Origin: Mucilaginibacter ginsenosidivorans | GTDB lineage: Bacteria > Bacteroidota > Bacteroidia > Sphingobacteriales > Sphingobacteriaceae | DNA length: 64,000 bases | Direction: 5' to 3' | Assembly (NCBI RefSeq): GCF_007971025.1 | Contig: NZ_CP042436.1 | Span: 4,092,001-4,156,000, forward strand | In this document: positions 16,267 through 24,535 of the stretch, piece by piece | Layout of the letters: every line of letters starts with the position of its first letter | How positions within the stretch are numbered: position 1 is the stretch's first letter | Notes under the pieces: generated by a model | What the model was told of the DNA's origin: nothing | The model's input: the letters and a program-made list of their open reading frames with translations, nothing else | The model's database searches: none | Made by a program: the position numbers and the translations under genes

Positions 16267-16827
16267 TCAGAATGAACAAGCCGAAGACGGCTTTATATCC
16301 TCCTTATCTGTAGCTAAGGACGCTTTGTCTTTCTTATAGGTGATTATCCAGATGCTGTCAAAATCCGTACCGGGCCAGGCAGGTGGATTTTTGATGCCAA
16401 GCGCTTTGGCTATCTTCGGTATATTATCATGTTCCCACACCACAATAACAACGCCGTTAAGCTTTGTTATTTCATTGGCCAGGTCCTTATGATCATCCAC
16501 CGCGTAAGTGCTGTTGATGGCGAGGTTATATTTTACCGCATAAGGCGTAATCAGTTGGAACATGCGCACCGGTTTGGTCTGGCTGCCCGATTTAATTGCC
16601 GGCACAAATATGGCCGATGCCGTGCCAAACTTGTCGTAAAGCACCTTAGGCAAAGCCAGCGAACGATTAAAGCCCGCACAATCAAGGTTATCGCCGTCCG
16701 CGGGTTTTTCGCCATGCCTGATAATAACCACTTTCAGGTCCTGGCTTTTTTTCTGGCATGCGCCAAAGGTGGCAAAGCAGCATGCTGTTGTCAGAAGGAA
16801 TAAAAGCCTGACGTAATTTTTCATCAT
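16267..16827 (-). CDS. Lipoprotein with histidine-phosphatase fold
   Basis: A 186-aa exported protein. The N-terminus LLFLLTTACCFATFGAC ends in a lipobox-like FGAC, so lipidation is likely. VVIIRHGEKP holds the RHG signature whose His is phosphorylated in the histidine phosphatase superfamily, and VVIVVWEHDNI supplies the second catalytic His late in the domain. The region between them is shorter than in phosphoglycerate mutases. Substrate unknown; envelope members can act on phosphate monoesters. It may be cotranscribed with the EncFtn-like gene, 50 bp downstream. The start could be either of two tandem Mets. Confidence 0.75.
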   Translation of the reverse strand: MMKNYVRLLFLLTTACCFATFGACQKKSQDLKVVIIRHGEKPADGDNLDCAGFNRSLALPKVLYDKFGTASAIFVPAIKSGSQTKPVRMFQLITPYAVKYNLAINSTYAVDDHKDLANEITKLNGVVIVVWEHDNIPKIAKALGIKNPPAWPGTDFDSIWIITYKKDKASLATDKEDIKPSSACSF

Positions 16828-16849
16828 TTCTTGCTATTGGACAATGAAT

Positions 16850-17332
16850 TTACTTGCCTTTCTTCTTCATGTCATCCAGGCGAGAAACATCAAACCAGTC
16901 TTTCTCTCTGTGTGTTAATATTTTCATTCGCCGAAGAAACTCATAATTAACAACGTTTAAAATTAGTCCGTCACCTAAGTCATGCTTTATCATTTCTTTT
17001 TCAGCTAAGTCGAAATTGATTGTGGGATGAACAATTGTTAAACAGTCTATAGAGTCGGGCATCTCTCCTATGGTACATTTGAAAAAAGACGTAAAATCTT
17101 CTTGTTTTATGACAGACACTTCTTCTTCTGTATATTTCAAATCAAGAAGAACGTTGTAAAAAGCATCCCGGTTGAAATTAGTTGGTGCCAGCCAAATATC
17201 AATATCGCTTGTATGGCGTTCAACTCCATGAAAATTTACGGCAACTCCTCCTATCAGCATATATCTTACCTTGTGCTTTTGCATATAGGTAAGAAATTCT
17301 ATGAAAAACTTATCCTCAATGTCAAACGCCAT
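16850..17332 (-). CDS. Nucleotidyltransferase-fold protein
   Basis: A 160-aa protein of the DNA-polymerase-beta-like nucleotidyltransferase superfamily. LIGGVAVNFHGVERHTSDIDIWL contains the GG and the DxD metal-binding pair (about D43 and D45); a third acidic residue is likely in PDSIDCLTI. Similar small proteins are the nucleotidyltransferase halves of MNT/AbiEii-type toxin-antitoxin systems or of uncharacterised DUF6036-like pairs. It overlaps the end of a 62-codon gene by 11 bp, which in turn overlaps bioB, so the three are translationally linked. Whether it is a toxin, antitoxin or modifying enzyme is unknown. Confidence 0.78.
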   Translation of the reverse strand: MAFDIEDKFFIEFLTYMQKHKVRYMLIGGVAVNFHGVERHTSDIDIWLAPTNFNRDAFYNVLLDLKYTEEEVSVIKQEDFTSFFKCTIGEMPDSIDCLTIVHPTINFDLAEKEMIKHDLGDGLILNVVNYEFLRRMKILTHREKDWFDVSRLDDMKKKGK

Positions 17333-17510
17333 CGTGTGTATGATAAATCTTAAATATTTTTGCCGGTAACTGCGGGCTTTTCCTGAAGTTTATTTTCTTT
17401 TTCAATTTAAAAAAATACCGTAATCTTTCTGAATAAGTAAGCATCGCAAAAAACTGCCTGCGCTCTTCTTCATCTTCTTCGAATGTGGTATTTATTTTAA
17501 TTCGCTTCAA
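17322..17510 (-). CDS. Small conserved-type partner of the nucleotidyltransferase
   Basis: About 62 aa, read from a TTG at 17510 that overlaps the last 14 bp of bioB. The sequence begins KRIKINTTFEEDEEERRQ, then FFAMLTYSERLRYFFKLKKK. The pattern of an acidic stretch followed by LxxxERL and a hydrophobic/basic helix is like the short proteins I associate with small nucleotidyltransferase genes in Bacteroidota (from memory, not searched). Its 3' end overlaps the nucleotidyltransferase start by 11 bp. The exact start is uncertain; ATT at 17501 and ATG at 17444 are alternatives. Confidence 0.6.
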   Translation of the reverse strand: MKRIKINTTFEEDEEERRQFFAMLTYSERLRYFFKLKKKINFRKSPQLPAKIFKIYHTHDGV

Positions 17511-18522
17511 TTTTTTCCAGGTTGATATATTCCTGCAAACTTTCCTGCTGACCCGGTTTGCCATTTTTAAAGGCAGCCCTTGGCTTCAATCCCAATAGTT
17601 CAAACATCGCCATATCGGTATCGAACGACGGGTTTGGCGTAGTCAGTAATTTATCGCCAGCAAATATCGAGTTTGCACCCGCCATAAAGCAAAGAGCCTG
17701 CTCTACGGTGGTCATTTCTGTCCGTCCTGCAGATAAGCGCACTACCGTTTTAGGCATAATTATCCGCGTTGTCGCTATCATGCGTACCATATCCCAAACA
17801 GCTACTTTCGCCTGGTCGGCCAGCGGAGTCCCTTTGATGGGTACCAAAGCATTGATAGGCACCGATTCCGGGTGTTTAGGCAGGTTCGAAAGCGTCTTCA
17901 GCATCGAAATTCTATCTTCAACCGTTTCACCCAGGCCAATAATGCCACCGCTGCAAACGGTTATTTTAGCCTTGCGTACATGCTCAAGCGTTTTCAGGCG
18001 CTCGTCGTAGGTCCGGGTGGTAATTATGCGTTTGTAGTCTTCTTCCGATGTATCCAGGTTATGATTATAGGCATACAGCCCGGCATCTGCTAAACGCTGC
18101 GCCTGCGATTCGGTAAGCATACCCAGCGTACAGCAAACCTCCATGTCCAGATCGTTCACGGCCTTTACCATGTCAATCACCTTATCAAAATCGCGGTTAT
18201 CGCGCACCTCGCGCCAGGCAGCACCCATACAAAGTCTTGATGCGCCGCCTGCTTTGGCTTTTTCAGCAGCAGCTATCACTTCGTCCTTAGGCATTATGGC
18301 GTGTACGTCCACCCCGGTGTTATAACGCGCCGCCTGCGGGCAGTAGGCGCAGTCTTCGGGGCAGCCGCCGGTTTTGATGGAGATAAGCGAGCTTATCTGC
18401 ACTTCAGAATAGTCCTTATTTTCGCGGTGAATGGTAGCGGCTTCATAGATCAGGTCTAAAAGCGGCTGATGATATATTGCTGATATTTCTTCTTTTGTCC
18501 AGTTGTTTCTAAGCTCTGCCAT
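17497..18522 (-). CDS. bioB: Biotin synthase
   Basis: Radical SAM enzyme (341 aa) that inserts sulfur into dethiobiotin. The cluster-binding motif CPEDCAYCPQ is at about residues 53-62 after the leader ISSLISIKTGG. Other conserved parts are RLCMGAAWREVRDN, CCTLGML, YNHNLDTSEEDY, GGIIGLGET and VRLSAGR, the last carrying ligands of the [2Fe-2S] site. It is separated from bioF-bioD (55554-57291) by 37 kb. The small protein and nucleotidyltransferase genes overlap its 3' end and each other. Confidence 0.97.
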   Translation of the reverse strand: MAELRNNWTKEEISAIYHQPLLDLIYEAATIHRENKDYSEVQISSLISIKTGGCPEDCAYCPQAARYNTGVDVHAIMPKDEVIAAAEKAKAGGASRLCMGAAWREVRDNRDFDKVIDMVKAVNDLDMEVCCTLGMLTESQAQRLADAGLYAYNHNLDTSEEDYKRIITTRTYDERLKTLEHVRKAKITVCSGGIIGLGETVEDRISMLKTLSNLPKHPESVPINALVPIKGTPLADQAKVAVWDMVRMIATTRIIMPKTVVRLSAGRTEMTTVEQALCFMAGANSIFAGDKLLTTPNPSFDTDMAMFELLGLKPRAAFKNGKPGQQESLQEYINLEKIEAN

Positions 18523-18541
18523 AGGTTTCGTTTTCGACGGT

Positions 18542-18549
18542 CAAATTTA
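18542..18549 (-). promoter_or_regulatory. Candidate -7 box for bioB
   Basis: Read on the reverse strand, TAAATTTG matches the TAnnTTTG consensus and ends 20 bp before the bioB ATG. The -33 element is not clear, so this remains tentative. Confidence 0.35.
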
Positions 18550-18569
18550 TAATAAAGCTTTATAATAGC

Positions 18570-19928
18570 TTAATGATGCGGTAATAAAAACTGCGTAGCC
18601 AGCCAAAGCGGTAATAAAAACCCTGCGCAGTCGGTAAAAGTGGTGATAATGATAGACGATGCCACAGCCGGGTCAATACCTACCCGCTTCAAAACCAGCG
18701 GTATAGTGGCCCCTGTTAACCCGGCAATGATCAGGTTACCCGTCATCGCCAAAAACAAAACGAGGCCCAGTTTCAAATTGGCATCATAGATCATAGCAAT
18801 AAAAAATACGATCAATCCATTTGCCGCGCCGTTTATCAGGCCAACTAAAAACTCTTTGAGCACAGTATTATACGCCTGGCGGTCGGTAAGGTCGCTTAGC
18901 GAGATACGCCGCACGGTAACCGCAAGTGCCTGTGTGGCGGCATTGCCTCCCATGCCGGCAATAATGGTCATATAAGCCGAAATAATGGCAATGCGTTCTA
19001 TCGTGGTATCAAAATGCCTGATAATTGAAGCAGCAAGGTAGGCCGTGCCCAAATTGATGATGAGCCAGGGCAGGCGGCTTTTTACAGCAGCTTTCCAGTT
19101 ACCGCTCAGTTCTTCGTCCTCAGACACACCGGATATTTTTAATATATCCTCGGTGCTCTCTTCCTCCATTACGTCAATAATATCATCCACCGTAATCCGC
19201 CCCAGCAGTTTCATGTGGTCGTCTACAACGGGTATCGCCGTCAGGTTGTACTGCGAAATAAGTTTGGCTACCTCCTCCTGGTCCAGGTCGGCTTTAACAT
19301 ATACAAAATCTTTGATCACCAGGTTCTCTATCCAGGTATTGGCATGGGCCTTGATGATAGATTTGATGGATAATATACCTTTCAGTACGTCAAACTCGTC
19401 GACAGCATAAATAGTATTGAACTCTTCCATCTCCTCCGACTGCCGGATGATCTCGTCCAGCGCGTCTTTCTTATCAAGATAAATGTTCACCTTGATCACC
19501 TGCGAGTTCATCAGGCCGCCGGCAGTATCTTCAGCGTAGCCTAAAAGCGCGCGGATGTTCGAAGCGTCTTCCTCGTCCAGGTCCTCGAGTATCTCTTTTT
19601 GCTCATGTTCTTCTAATTGCGATATGATATCCGTCGCATCGTCGTAGTCGAGTTCCTCGATGATCTCCGACCGTTTTTCAGGGTGCAGGCTGATAAGCAG
19701 TTCGCCGGGGTCCTGCTCCTCGTTCATCTCGGATATTACTTCCGATGCCTCTTCGGTTGGCAGTATGTTGATGATCTTTTCCCTTGCCTCAAGCGGGAGC
19801 TGTTCAAAAAGTATGGCGATCTCCGACGCATGATACTCGGCCAGAACCTTCTCTAACTCAGCATCATCGCCACCAAGCGCGGTTTTAATGCGCTCAAGGT
19901 CTTCCTTATTGATCTCGAACGATTCCAT
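18570..19928 (-). CDS. mgtE: Magnesium transporter MgtE
   Basis: Mg2+ channel/transporter of 452 aa. The N-terminal superhelical MgtE_N domain (about 20-135; repeated LxxLxxEDAxxI-type units such as LDEEDASNIRALLGYAEDTAGGLM) is followed by tandem CBS domains (about 140-260). Five hydrophobic segments from about 290 onward include ISAYMTIIAGMGGNAATQALAVTVRR, part of the pore. In homologues the N and CBS domains sense cytosolic Mg2+ and close the pore. CorA is encoded at 30087-31214, giving two uptake routes. Confidence 0.95.
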   Translation of the reverse strand: MESFEINKEDLERIKTALGGDDAELEKVLAEYHASEIAILFEQLPLEAREKIINILPTEEASEVISEMNEEQDPGELLISLHPEKRSEIIEELDYDDATDIISQLEEHEQKEILEDLDEEDASNIRALLGYAEDTAGGLMNSQVIKVNIYLDKKDALDEIIRQSEEMEEFNTIYAVDEFDVLKGILSIKSIIKAHANTWIENLVIKDFVYVKADLDQEEVAKLISQYNLTAIPVVDDHMKLLGRITVDDIIDVMEEESTEDILKISGVSEDEELSGNWKAAVKSRLPWLIINLGTAYLAASIIRHFDTTIERIAIISAYMTIIAGMGGNAATQALAVTVRRISLSDLTDRQAYNTVLKEFLVGLINGAANGLIVFFIAMIYDANLKLGLVLFLAMTGNLIIAGLTGATIPLVLKRVGIDPAVASSIIITTFTDCAGFLLPLWLATQFLLPHH

Positions 19929-20014
19929 ACCCGACTAAAATACATAAATATGCCGCAATAGCTGTGAAAAAATGAACAAAATCGAAGTCCGTAGCGAAGA
20001 CTTGCCAAAGAAAA

Positions 20015-20629
20015 TCAAACCGTATAATCAAACCTGACTTTAACTGAAGAAAGCTTTTGCAACCGCCCCAGCACGTGGTTCACCTGCATTTTTCGGATAG
20101 ACAGTTTGATCTCGCAATTATTGTCAAACTGCTGGTGCAGTACCTCAAGATTATCTTCCTTGATCAGCTTCATCACATCGTTCATCTGCCGGTAATCAAA
20201 TGACAAAGTGTAAACATCATTCATTGTTTTTTCAATCGCTCTACATTCGTTCAAAGCCAATTCTGTAGCCGTACGATAGGCATTGATCAAACCAGGAACA
20301 CCGAGCAAAGTGCCGCCAAAATAGCGTACCACTATAACAGCAACATTCGTCAAATTTCGCGACAGCAGAGTATTTAATATTGGCCTTCCGGCTGTGCCCG
20401 AGGGTTCACCGTCATCGTTCAGGCGGAAAACCGACCTGTCGGTGCTCCAGCGCAGTGCCCAACAATGATGATTGGCTTTTGGGTGTTCGTGTTTAAGATT
20501 CGCGACGATTGCTTTTATGTCCTGGTCGGAGTTTAACGGGTAAGCGTAACCTAAAAATTTACTGCCCCTGTCACGAAAAATGGCTTCGCCGGGCCTGTCA
20601 ATAGTGAAATAAGTATCGTCAAAAAGCAT
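20015..20629 (-). CDS. yigZ: YigZ/IMPACT family protein
   Basis: A 204-aa protein with the IMPACT N-terminal signature: RGSKFLGYAYPL, HPKANHHCWALRW, NDDGEPSGTAGRPIL and VVRYFGGTLLGVPGLINAYRTA. A C-terminal ferredoxin-like domain (DUF1949-type) completes the family architecture. Function is not established in bacteria; eukaryotic IMPACT interferes with GCN1/GCN2. It is the last gene of a unit with ribD and a DMT transporter, its ATG overlapping the transporter stop (TGATG at 20627-20631). Confidence 0.9.
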   Translation of the reverse strand: MLFDDTYFTIDRPGEAIFRDRGSKFLGYAYPLNSDQDIKAIVANLKHEHPKANHHCWALRWSTDRSVFRLNDDGEPSGTAGRPILNTLLSRNLTNVAVIVVRYFGGTLLGVPGLINAYRTATELALNECRAIEKTMNDVYTLSFDYRQMNDVMKLIKEDNLEVLHQQFDNNCEIKLSIRKMQVNHVLGRLQKLSSVKVRFDYTV

Positions 20630-21519
20630 CAGGAAATAAAAGCAATGAGCCGGTGGATAGAATCGGGAAAGGAATTGATCAGTATAGCTATGATACCGAG
20701 CGCAATCCCCACCAAATTGATCAAACTCAGTTTTTCCCTAAAAATCAGGAGTCCTACCAAAGCGCCTGCTATGATAACCCCTATATCCATCGATGAAAAC
20801 ACATAGGATGGCCGGTCGGCCAAAACGCGGTGCGCTTTTATAAAAAACAGGATATTGCCAAAATTAGCTATTCCCAATATCCACCCTATCAAAATATGCG
20901 GCCACGAGAAGCGCATTTTTTTATTGGCGATCAGATACACCATGCCGATAACCGATACCGCAAACGCCACTATAAAAACATAAAACAGCGATGTGGTAAA
21001 TGGCACTTCTTTGATCTTGGCTACCTGCTTCAGCAAGACGTCGATAATGCCCATACCGAGGAATATAACGGCAAGGTATATCCACGAATAGGACGAACGC
21101 CGCCTTACGGCACGTTTTTGTTTCCACGGCACCAGGCATATCAGCGCGGCGAAGCCTATAGAAATGGCAACTACTTTAACCGTATCCAATTTTTCGCCGA
21201 ATATCAGGAACGATGCGATAACCGGGATAAATAACGACAAGCGCTGCGCCACATCCGTACGAACAATTCCCGTGAGTTTGATGGATGAAGCGATGACCAG
21301 GAAAAGAACCGGGAGCAGTATACCCAGTCCGGCATAAATAGCAAATGGCGCTTGCTGAAAGGGTATCGTATGCGGTTTAAAAAACAGCCAGGTAAGCAGT
21401 ATTGCCGCGGAGTAATTCCAGGTGATGGCCTGGTAAACATCGATCTGGTACCGTTTGGCAAGTTTTAGCATCACCGAAACTGTAACACTGAAGCAAATAC
21501 TCAGGAATATATAAAACAT
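20629..21519 (-). CDS. EamA/DMT-superfamily transporter
   Basis: A 296-aa polytopic membrane protein with about ten hydrophobic helices in two repeated halves, as in drug/metabolite transporters. MFYIFLSICFSVTVSVMLKL begins helix 1 and LLIFREKLSLINLVGIALGIIAIL is the typical end of the second EamA unit; SFLIFGEKLDTVKVVAISIGFAAL is the matching end of the first. It overlaps ribD by one base (TAATG) and yigZ by one base (TGATG), so it is translated with them. The substrate is unknown; a riboflavin precursor or flavin is possible from context only. Confidence 0.88.
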   Translation of the reverse strand: MFYIFLSICFSVTVSVMLKLAKRYQIDVYQAITWNYSAAILLTWLFFKPHTIPFQQAPFAIYAGLGILLPVLFLVIASSIKLTGIVRTDVAQRLSLFIPVIASFLIFGEKLDTVKVVAISIGFAALICLVPWKQKRAVRRRSSYSWIYLAVIFLGMGIIDVLLKQVAKIKEVPFTTSLFYVFIVAFAVSVIGMVYLIANKKMRFSWPHILIGWILGIANFGNILFFIKAHRVLADRPSYVFSSMDIGVIIAGALVGLLIFREKLSLINLVGIALGIIAILINSFPDSIHRLIAFIS

Positions 21520-22574
21520 TAGTGCTTAGGTTTATTGTATATCGTTTGCAACCTGTCGTTTCCTATTAATGACTCCTCAGCCCCCTCTCCTGTTACACTT
21601 GGCGCTTTGATTCCCTTTCTTAATACAGTTTTGCCGGTAAATACTCTTGCCTCGTCCCACAAGCCGGCTCCGATGAAACTATTCAGCGTATGAGCTCCTC
21701 CTTCGATAATAACAGACTGAATATCCTGCAAATACAACTGGAACAAAATATACTGTGGCACAAAACGTTCAAAGTCTTCCAGTGCAATATACTTAATTTT
21801 ACCGTCGATGTCCGTTTTCACTTCGTTGAATACCAGTGTCTCTACGCTTTGGTCGTAAATATTTAAAGAAGCGTCAAGTTCCAGCCTGCGGTCAATCACC
21901 ACTCTTTTAGGCGATTTCCCCGGCCACAGGCGAGTGTTCAGTTGTGGGTTATCTATGGCTGCTGTATTTTTTCCTACTAATATTGCATCCTCTTCGCTGC
22001 GCCACTGATGCACCAGCCTTTGCGATTCTTCACCGGTTATCCAAAACTGGCTCTTGTCTGCCGGAGCGAAAAAGCCATCCGTAGTCTGCGCCCATTTAAG
22101 TACAATATAAGGGCGCTTCTGTTGTACCCTGGTGAAAAAACGCCTGTTTAACCAATTACATTCGGCTTCCAGCACACCTGTGATAACTTCAATACCTGCC
22201 TGCTGAAGCTTCTCGATTCCTTTTCCATCCACCTGGTCAAACGGGTCGCGGCACCCGACAATCACTTTTGGGATGCGCTGCTTAATAATCAGGTCGGCAC
22301 AGGGCGGTGTTTTGCCATAGTGTGCGCAAGGTTCAAGCGAAACGTAGATGGTGCTGCTTCTTAATAATTCTTCCGCATTATCATACTTTGACAACACCGA
22401 ATTCACTGCATTTACTTCAGCATGGGCCTGTCCGTATTGCCGGTGGTAACCTTCTCCAATTATCTTTTCCTCATGAACTATTACCGCCCCCACCATAGGG
22501 TTCGGGCTAACGCTACCTATACCCAAAGCGGCAAGCTCCAAGCAGCGCTGCATGTATGTTTCGTGGAAGGACAT
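21519..22574 (-). CDS. ribD: Bifunctional riboflavin deaminase/reductase RibD
   Basis: Riboflavin pathway enzyme (351 aa) that deaminates and then reduces the pyrimidine intermediate. The N-terminal deaminase (1-145) has the zinc ligands in HAEVNA and PCAHYGKTPPCADLI. The C-terminal reductase (about 150-351) shows RPYIVLKWAQTTDGFFA, ITGEESQRLVHQWRSEEDAILVGKNTA and VIIEGGAHTLNSFI. First gene of the ribD-DMT-yigZ unit and divergent from prmC. No FMN riboswitch was recognised in its short upstream region. Confidence 0.95.
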   Translation of the reverse strand: MSFHETYMQRCLELAALGIGSVSPNPMVGAVIVHEEKIIGEGYHRQYGQAHAEVNAVNSVLSKYDNAEELLRSSTIYVSLEPCAHYGKTPPCADLIIKQRIPKVIVGCRDPFDQVDGKGIEKLQQAGIEVITGVLEAECNWLNRRFFTRVQQKRPYIVLKWAQTTDGFFAPADKSQFWITGEESQRLVHQWRSEEDAILVGKNTAAIDNPQLNTRLWPGKSPKRVVIDRRLELDASLNIYDQSVETLVFNEVKTDIDGKIKYIALEDFERFVPQYILFQLYLQDIQSVIIEGGAHTLNSFIGAGLWDEARVFTGKTVLRKGIKAPSVTGEGAEESLIGNDRLQTIYNKPKH

Positions 22575-22642
22575 AGGGCAAATATAGTGTTTGTGATTGC
22601 ACTGATTACCGGAAATGATTACACCGATCTATGATTTCTACT

Positions 22643-22682
22643 ACACAATAATTTTGTTAATTCATTAATTCTGTAAATTCTG
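22643..22682. repeat. Possible dispersed AT-rich intergenic element
   Basis: The ribD-prmC divergent gap contains TACACAATAATTTTGTTAATTC, here noted in parts, running into ATTAATTCTGTAAATTCTGA. Short near-repeats of ATTCTG and TTAATT occur within it, and I recall very similar strings from other Bacteroidota intergenic regions. No second copy is visible in this window, so repeat status is tentative. Confidence 0.25.
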
Positions 22683-22705
22683 ATTCAGATATGTTAATTT
22701 GTTGG

Positions 22706-23566
22706 ATGAAAACCATTAAAGCTGTTTCAACAATATTCCGTGGAAAATTAGCTCATCTTTATGATCTGAAAGAGATCGACTCAATCTGCATGTTGGTTTT
22801 AACTGAGGTGGCGGGCACTACGCACGCAAGAATTAAGGCTTTTCCTGAATTAGAATTGTCCTGGAAGCAAATCGAATCTTTAAAAAATATACTTGATCAA
22901 TTAGTTATCGGCAAACCAATTCAGTATATTTTGGGACAGACAGAATTTTATGGGCTTACTTTCAAAGTAAATCCATCCGTCCTTATACCGCGACCGGAGA
23001 CGGAGGAATTAGTTTATTGGACCATTTCATTGATAAAAGAAACGAAACTGGCCGGGGGCAACATTTTGGATATCGGAACTGGATCGGGTTGTATTGCCAT
23101 CAGCCTGAAAAAAAACTTACCCGAATTTTCCGTTTCCGCAATTGATATTTCATCTGATGCTTTAAAAACCGCCGGTGAAAATGCCGAATTAAATAATACA
23201 GAAGTCAACTTCATCTTAGGTGACATTTTAAATCCGAAATTGAACATTCAAAATTCGAAATTTGAAATCATTGTCTCCAACCCCCCTTACGTCACTCTTG
23301 ATGACAAAAAGCAAATGCACACGAATGTAACCGATTTTGAACCCCACACTGCCCTGTTCGTTCCGGAAAACGACCCCTTAATTTTCTACAAAGCCATAAC
23401 CGATTTTGCCTCAAAAAACCTTAAACCCGGTGGCTTATTGTTCTTCGAGATCAATGAAAGTTATGGTGAACAGACAGTTGAACTATTAAATAGTAAACGA
23501 TTCATAAACATCGAGTTAAGAAAAGACATGGGTGGGCGGGATAGGATGATTAAAGCAGTCAGGTAG
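22706..23566 (+). CDS. prmC: Release factor glutamine methyltransferase PrmC
   Basis: Methylates the GGQ glutamine of release factors; 286 aa from the ATG at 22706 (five in-frame codons upstream are unlikely to be used). The N-terminal helical domain includes QYILGQTEFYG and VNPSVLIPRPETEELV. The SAM-binding motif ILDIGTGSGCIAISL and catalytic IVSNPPYV are intact. Codon usage is noticeably more AT-rich than in its neighbours, particularly around 23180-23270. Lies between divergent ribD and convergent xerD. Confidence 0.95.
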   Translation: MKTIKAVSTIFRGKLAHLYDLKEIDSICMLVLTEVAGTTHARIKAFPELELSWKQIESLKNILDQLVIGKPIQYILGQTEFYGLTFKVNPSVLIPRPETEELVYWTISLIKETKLAGGNILDIGTGSGCIAISLKKNLPEFSVSAIDISSDALKTAGENAELNNTEVNFILGDILNPKLNIQNSKFEIIVSNPPYVTLDDKKQMHTNVTDFEPHTALFVPENDPLIFYKAITDFASKNLKPGGLLFFEINESYGEQTVELLNSKRFINIELRKDMGGRDRMIKAVR

Positions 23567-23601
23567 CATCCCTCTGCCAACTGCCTACTCCAAACTGCAA
23601 A

Positions 23602-24495
23602 CTAACTTCTCGGATGATAAGAACCTATCACCTCCTTCAAATACTCCCTGTCCAAATGCGTATATATCTCGGTGGTCGTAATACTTTCATGCCCCAGCAT
23701 TTCCTGTACCGCACGCAGGTCGGCGCCGCCTTCAACCAGGTGGGTTGCAAATGAATGCCGCAGCGTATGCGGACTGATGATCTTCTTGATCCCGGCTGCT
23801 TCCGCCAATTGTTTGATCAGCATAAACACATAAACCCTGCTCAGGCGTGATCCCCTCCGATTCAGGAATACCATATCCTCCTCTCCTTTTTTAATAGGGA
23901 TATGTACCCGAACCTGTTCTATCCATATTTTCAAAGCCGTTATCGCTTCCCCTCCAATAGGCACCAGGCGTTCCTTACTGCCTTTGCCAAGCACCTTCAC
24001 AAATTCTATATCGAGGTACAGGTTGGATAACTTTAGTTCCGTCAACTCCGATACCCGCAAACCGCAGCTGTACAACACCTCGATAATGGCTTTATTACGC
24101 GGTCCCTCGGGTTTGGACAGGTCAATAACGCTAAGCAATTTCTCAATATCCGGGTAACTTAATGTAACCGGCAGTTTCCGTTGTTTTTTGGGTGATTCGA
24201 GCAGTTCCGCAGGATCGTTTTTGATCAGGTCCTCGATTAGGAGATATTTATAAAAAGACTTAACACCGGATAGCACCCTGGCTTGCGACGATGGTAACAT
24301 CCCGAGTTCGTTCACCCAGGTAATGAATTGCCGCAGGTTTGAAAGTGCTATTGTTTCAGGTTTCAGATTCTCTGTTTCAGCAAATTGCCGTAGCTTCTCG
24401 ATATCCCGGCTGTAAGCTTCGATAGAATTCTCTGAAAGCCCCTTCTCCAGCTTAAGGTAAGCCTGAAATCCTTTTATCGCCGATCTCCAGTCCAA
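23602..24495 (-). CDS. xerD: Tyrosine recombinase XerD-type
   Basis: Site-specific recombinase of 297 aa for chromosome dimer resolution. The N-terminal SAM-like core-binding domain (1-100) begins FQAYLKLEKGLSENSIEAYSRDI. The catalytic domain has Arg in YSCGLRVSELTEL (about 148), a Lys in the VLGKGSKERLVP hairpin, HTLRHSFATHL (HxxR, about 244-247), His in MLGHESITTTEIYTH and nucleophile Tyr in the same segment (about 279). All six catalytic positions are present. A single chromosomal copy beside aroQ and prmC indicates a housekeeping enzyme, not an integrase of a mobile element. Confidence 0.94.
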   Translation of the reverse strand: MDWRSAIKGFQAYLKLEKGLSENSIEAYSRDIEKLRQFAETENLKPETIALSNLRQFITWVNELGMLPSSQARVLSGVKSFYKYLLIEDLIKNDPAELLESPKKQRKLPVTLSYPDIEKLLSVIDLSKPEGPRNKAIIEVLYSCGLRVSELTELKLSNLYLDIEFVKVLGKGSKERLVPIGGEAITALKIWIEQVRVHIPIKKGEEDMVFLNRRGSRLSRVYVFMLIKQLAEAAGIKKIISPHTLRHSFATHLVEGGADLRAVQEMLGHESITTTEIYTHLDREYLKEVIGSYHPRS

Positions 24496-24535
24496 TTGAT
24501 TTTGCTTTTAATGTTTTATGGTTAAGTTTGAGGTA

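Noticed and set aside
22575-22705. FMN riboswitch before ribD
   Set aside because: The gap is short and AT-rich, and the conserved RFN-element blocks are not visible.
23602-24495. xerD as integrase of a mobile element
   Set aside because: No attachment-site repeats or phage genes nearby; housekeeping neighbours indicate the chromosomal dimer-resolution enzyme.
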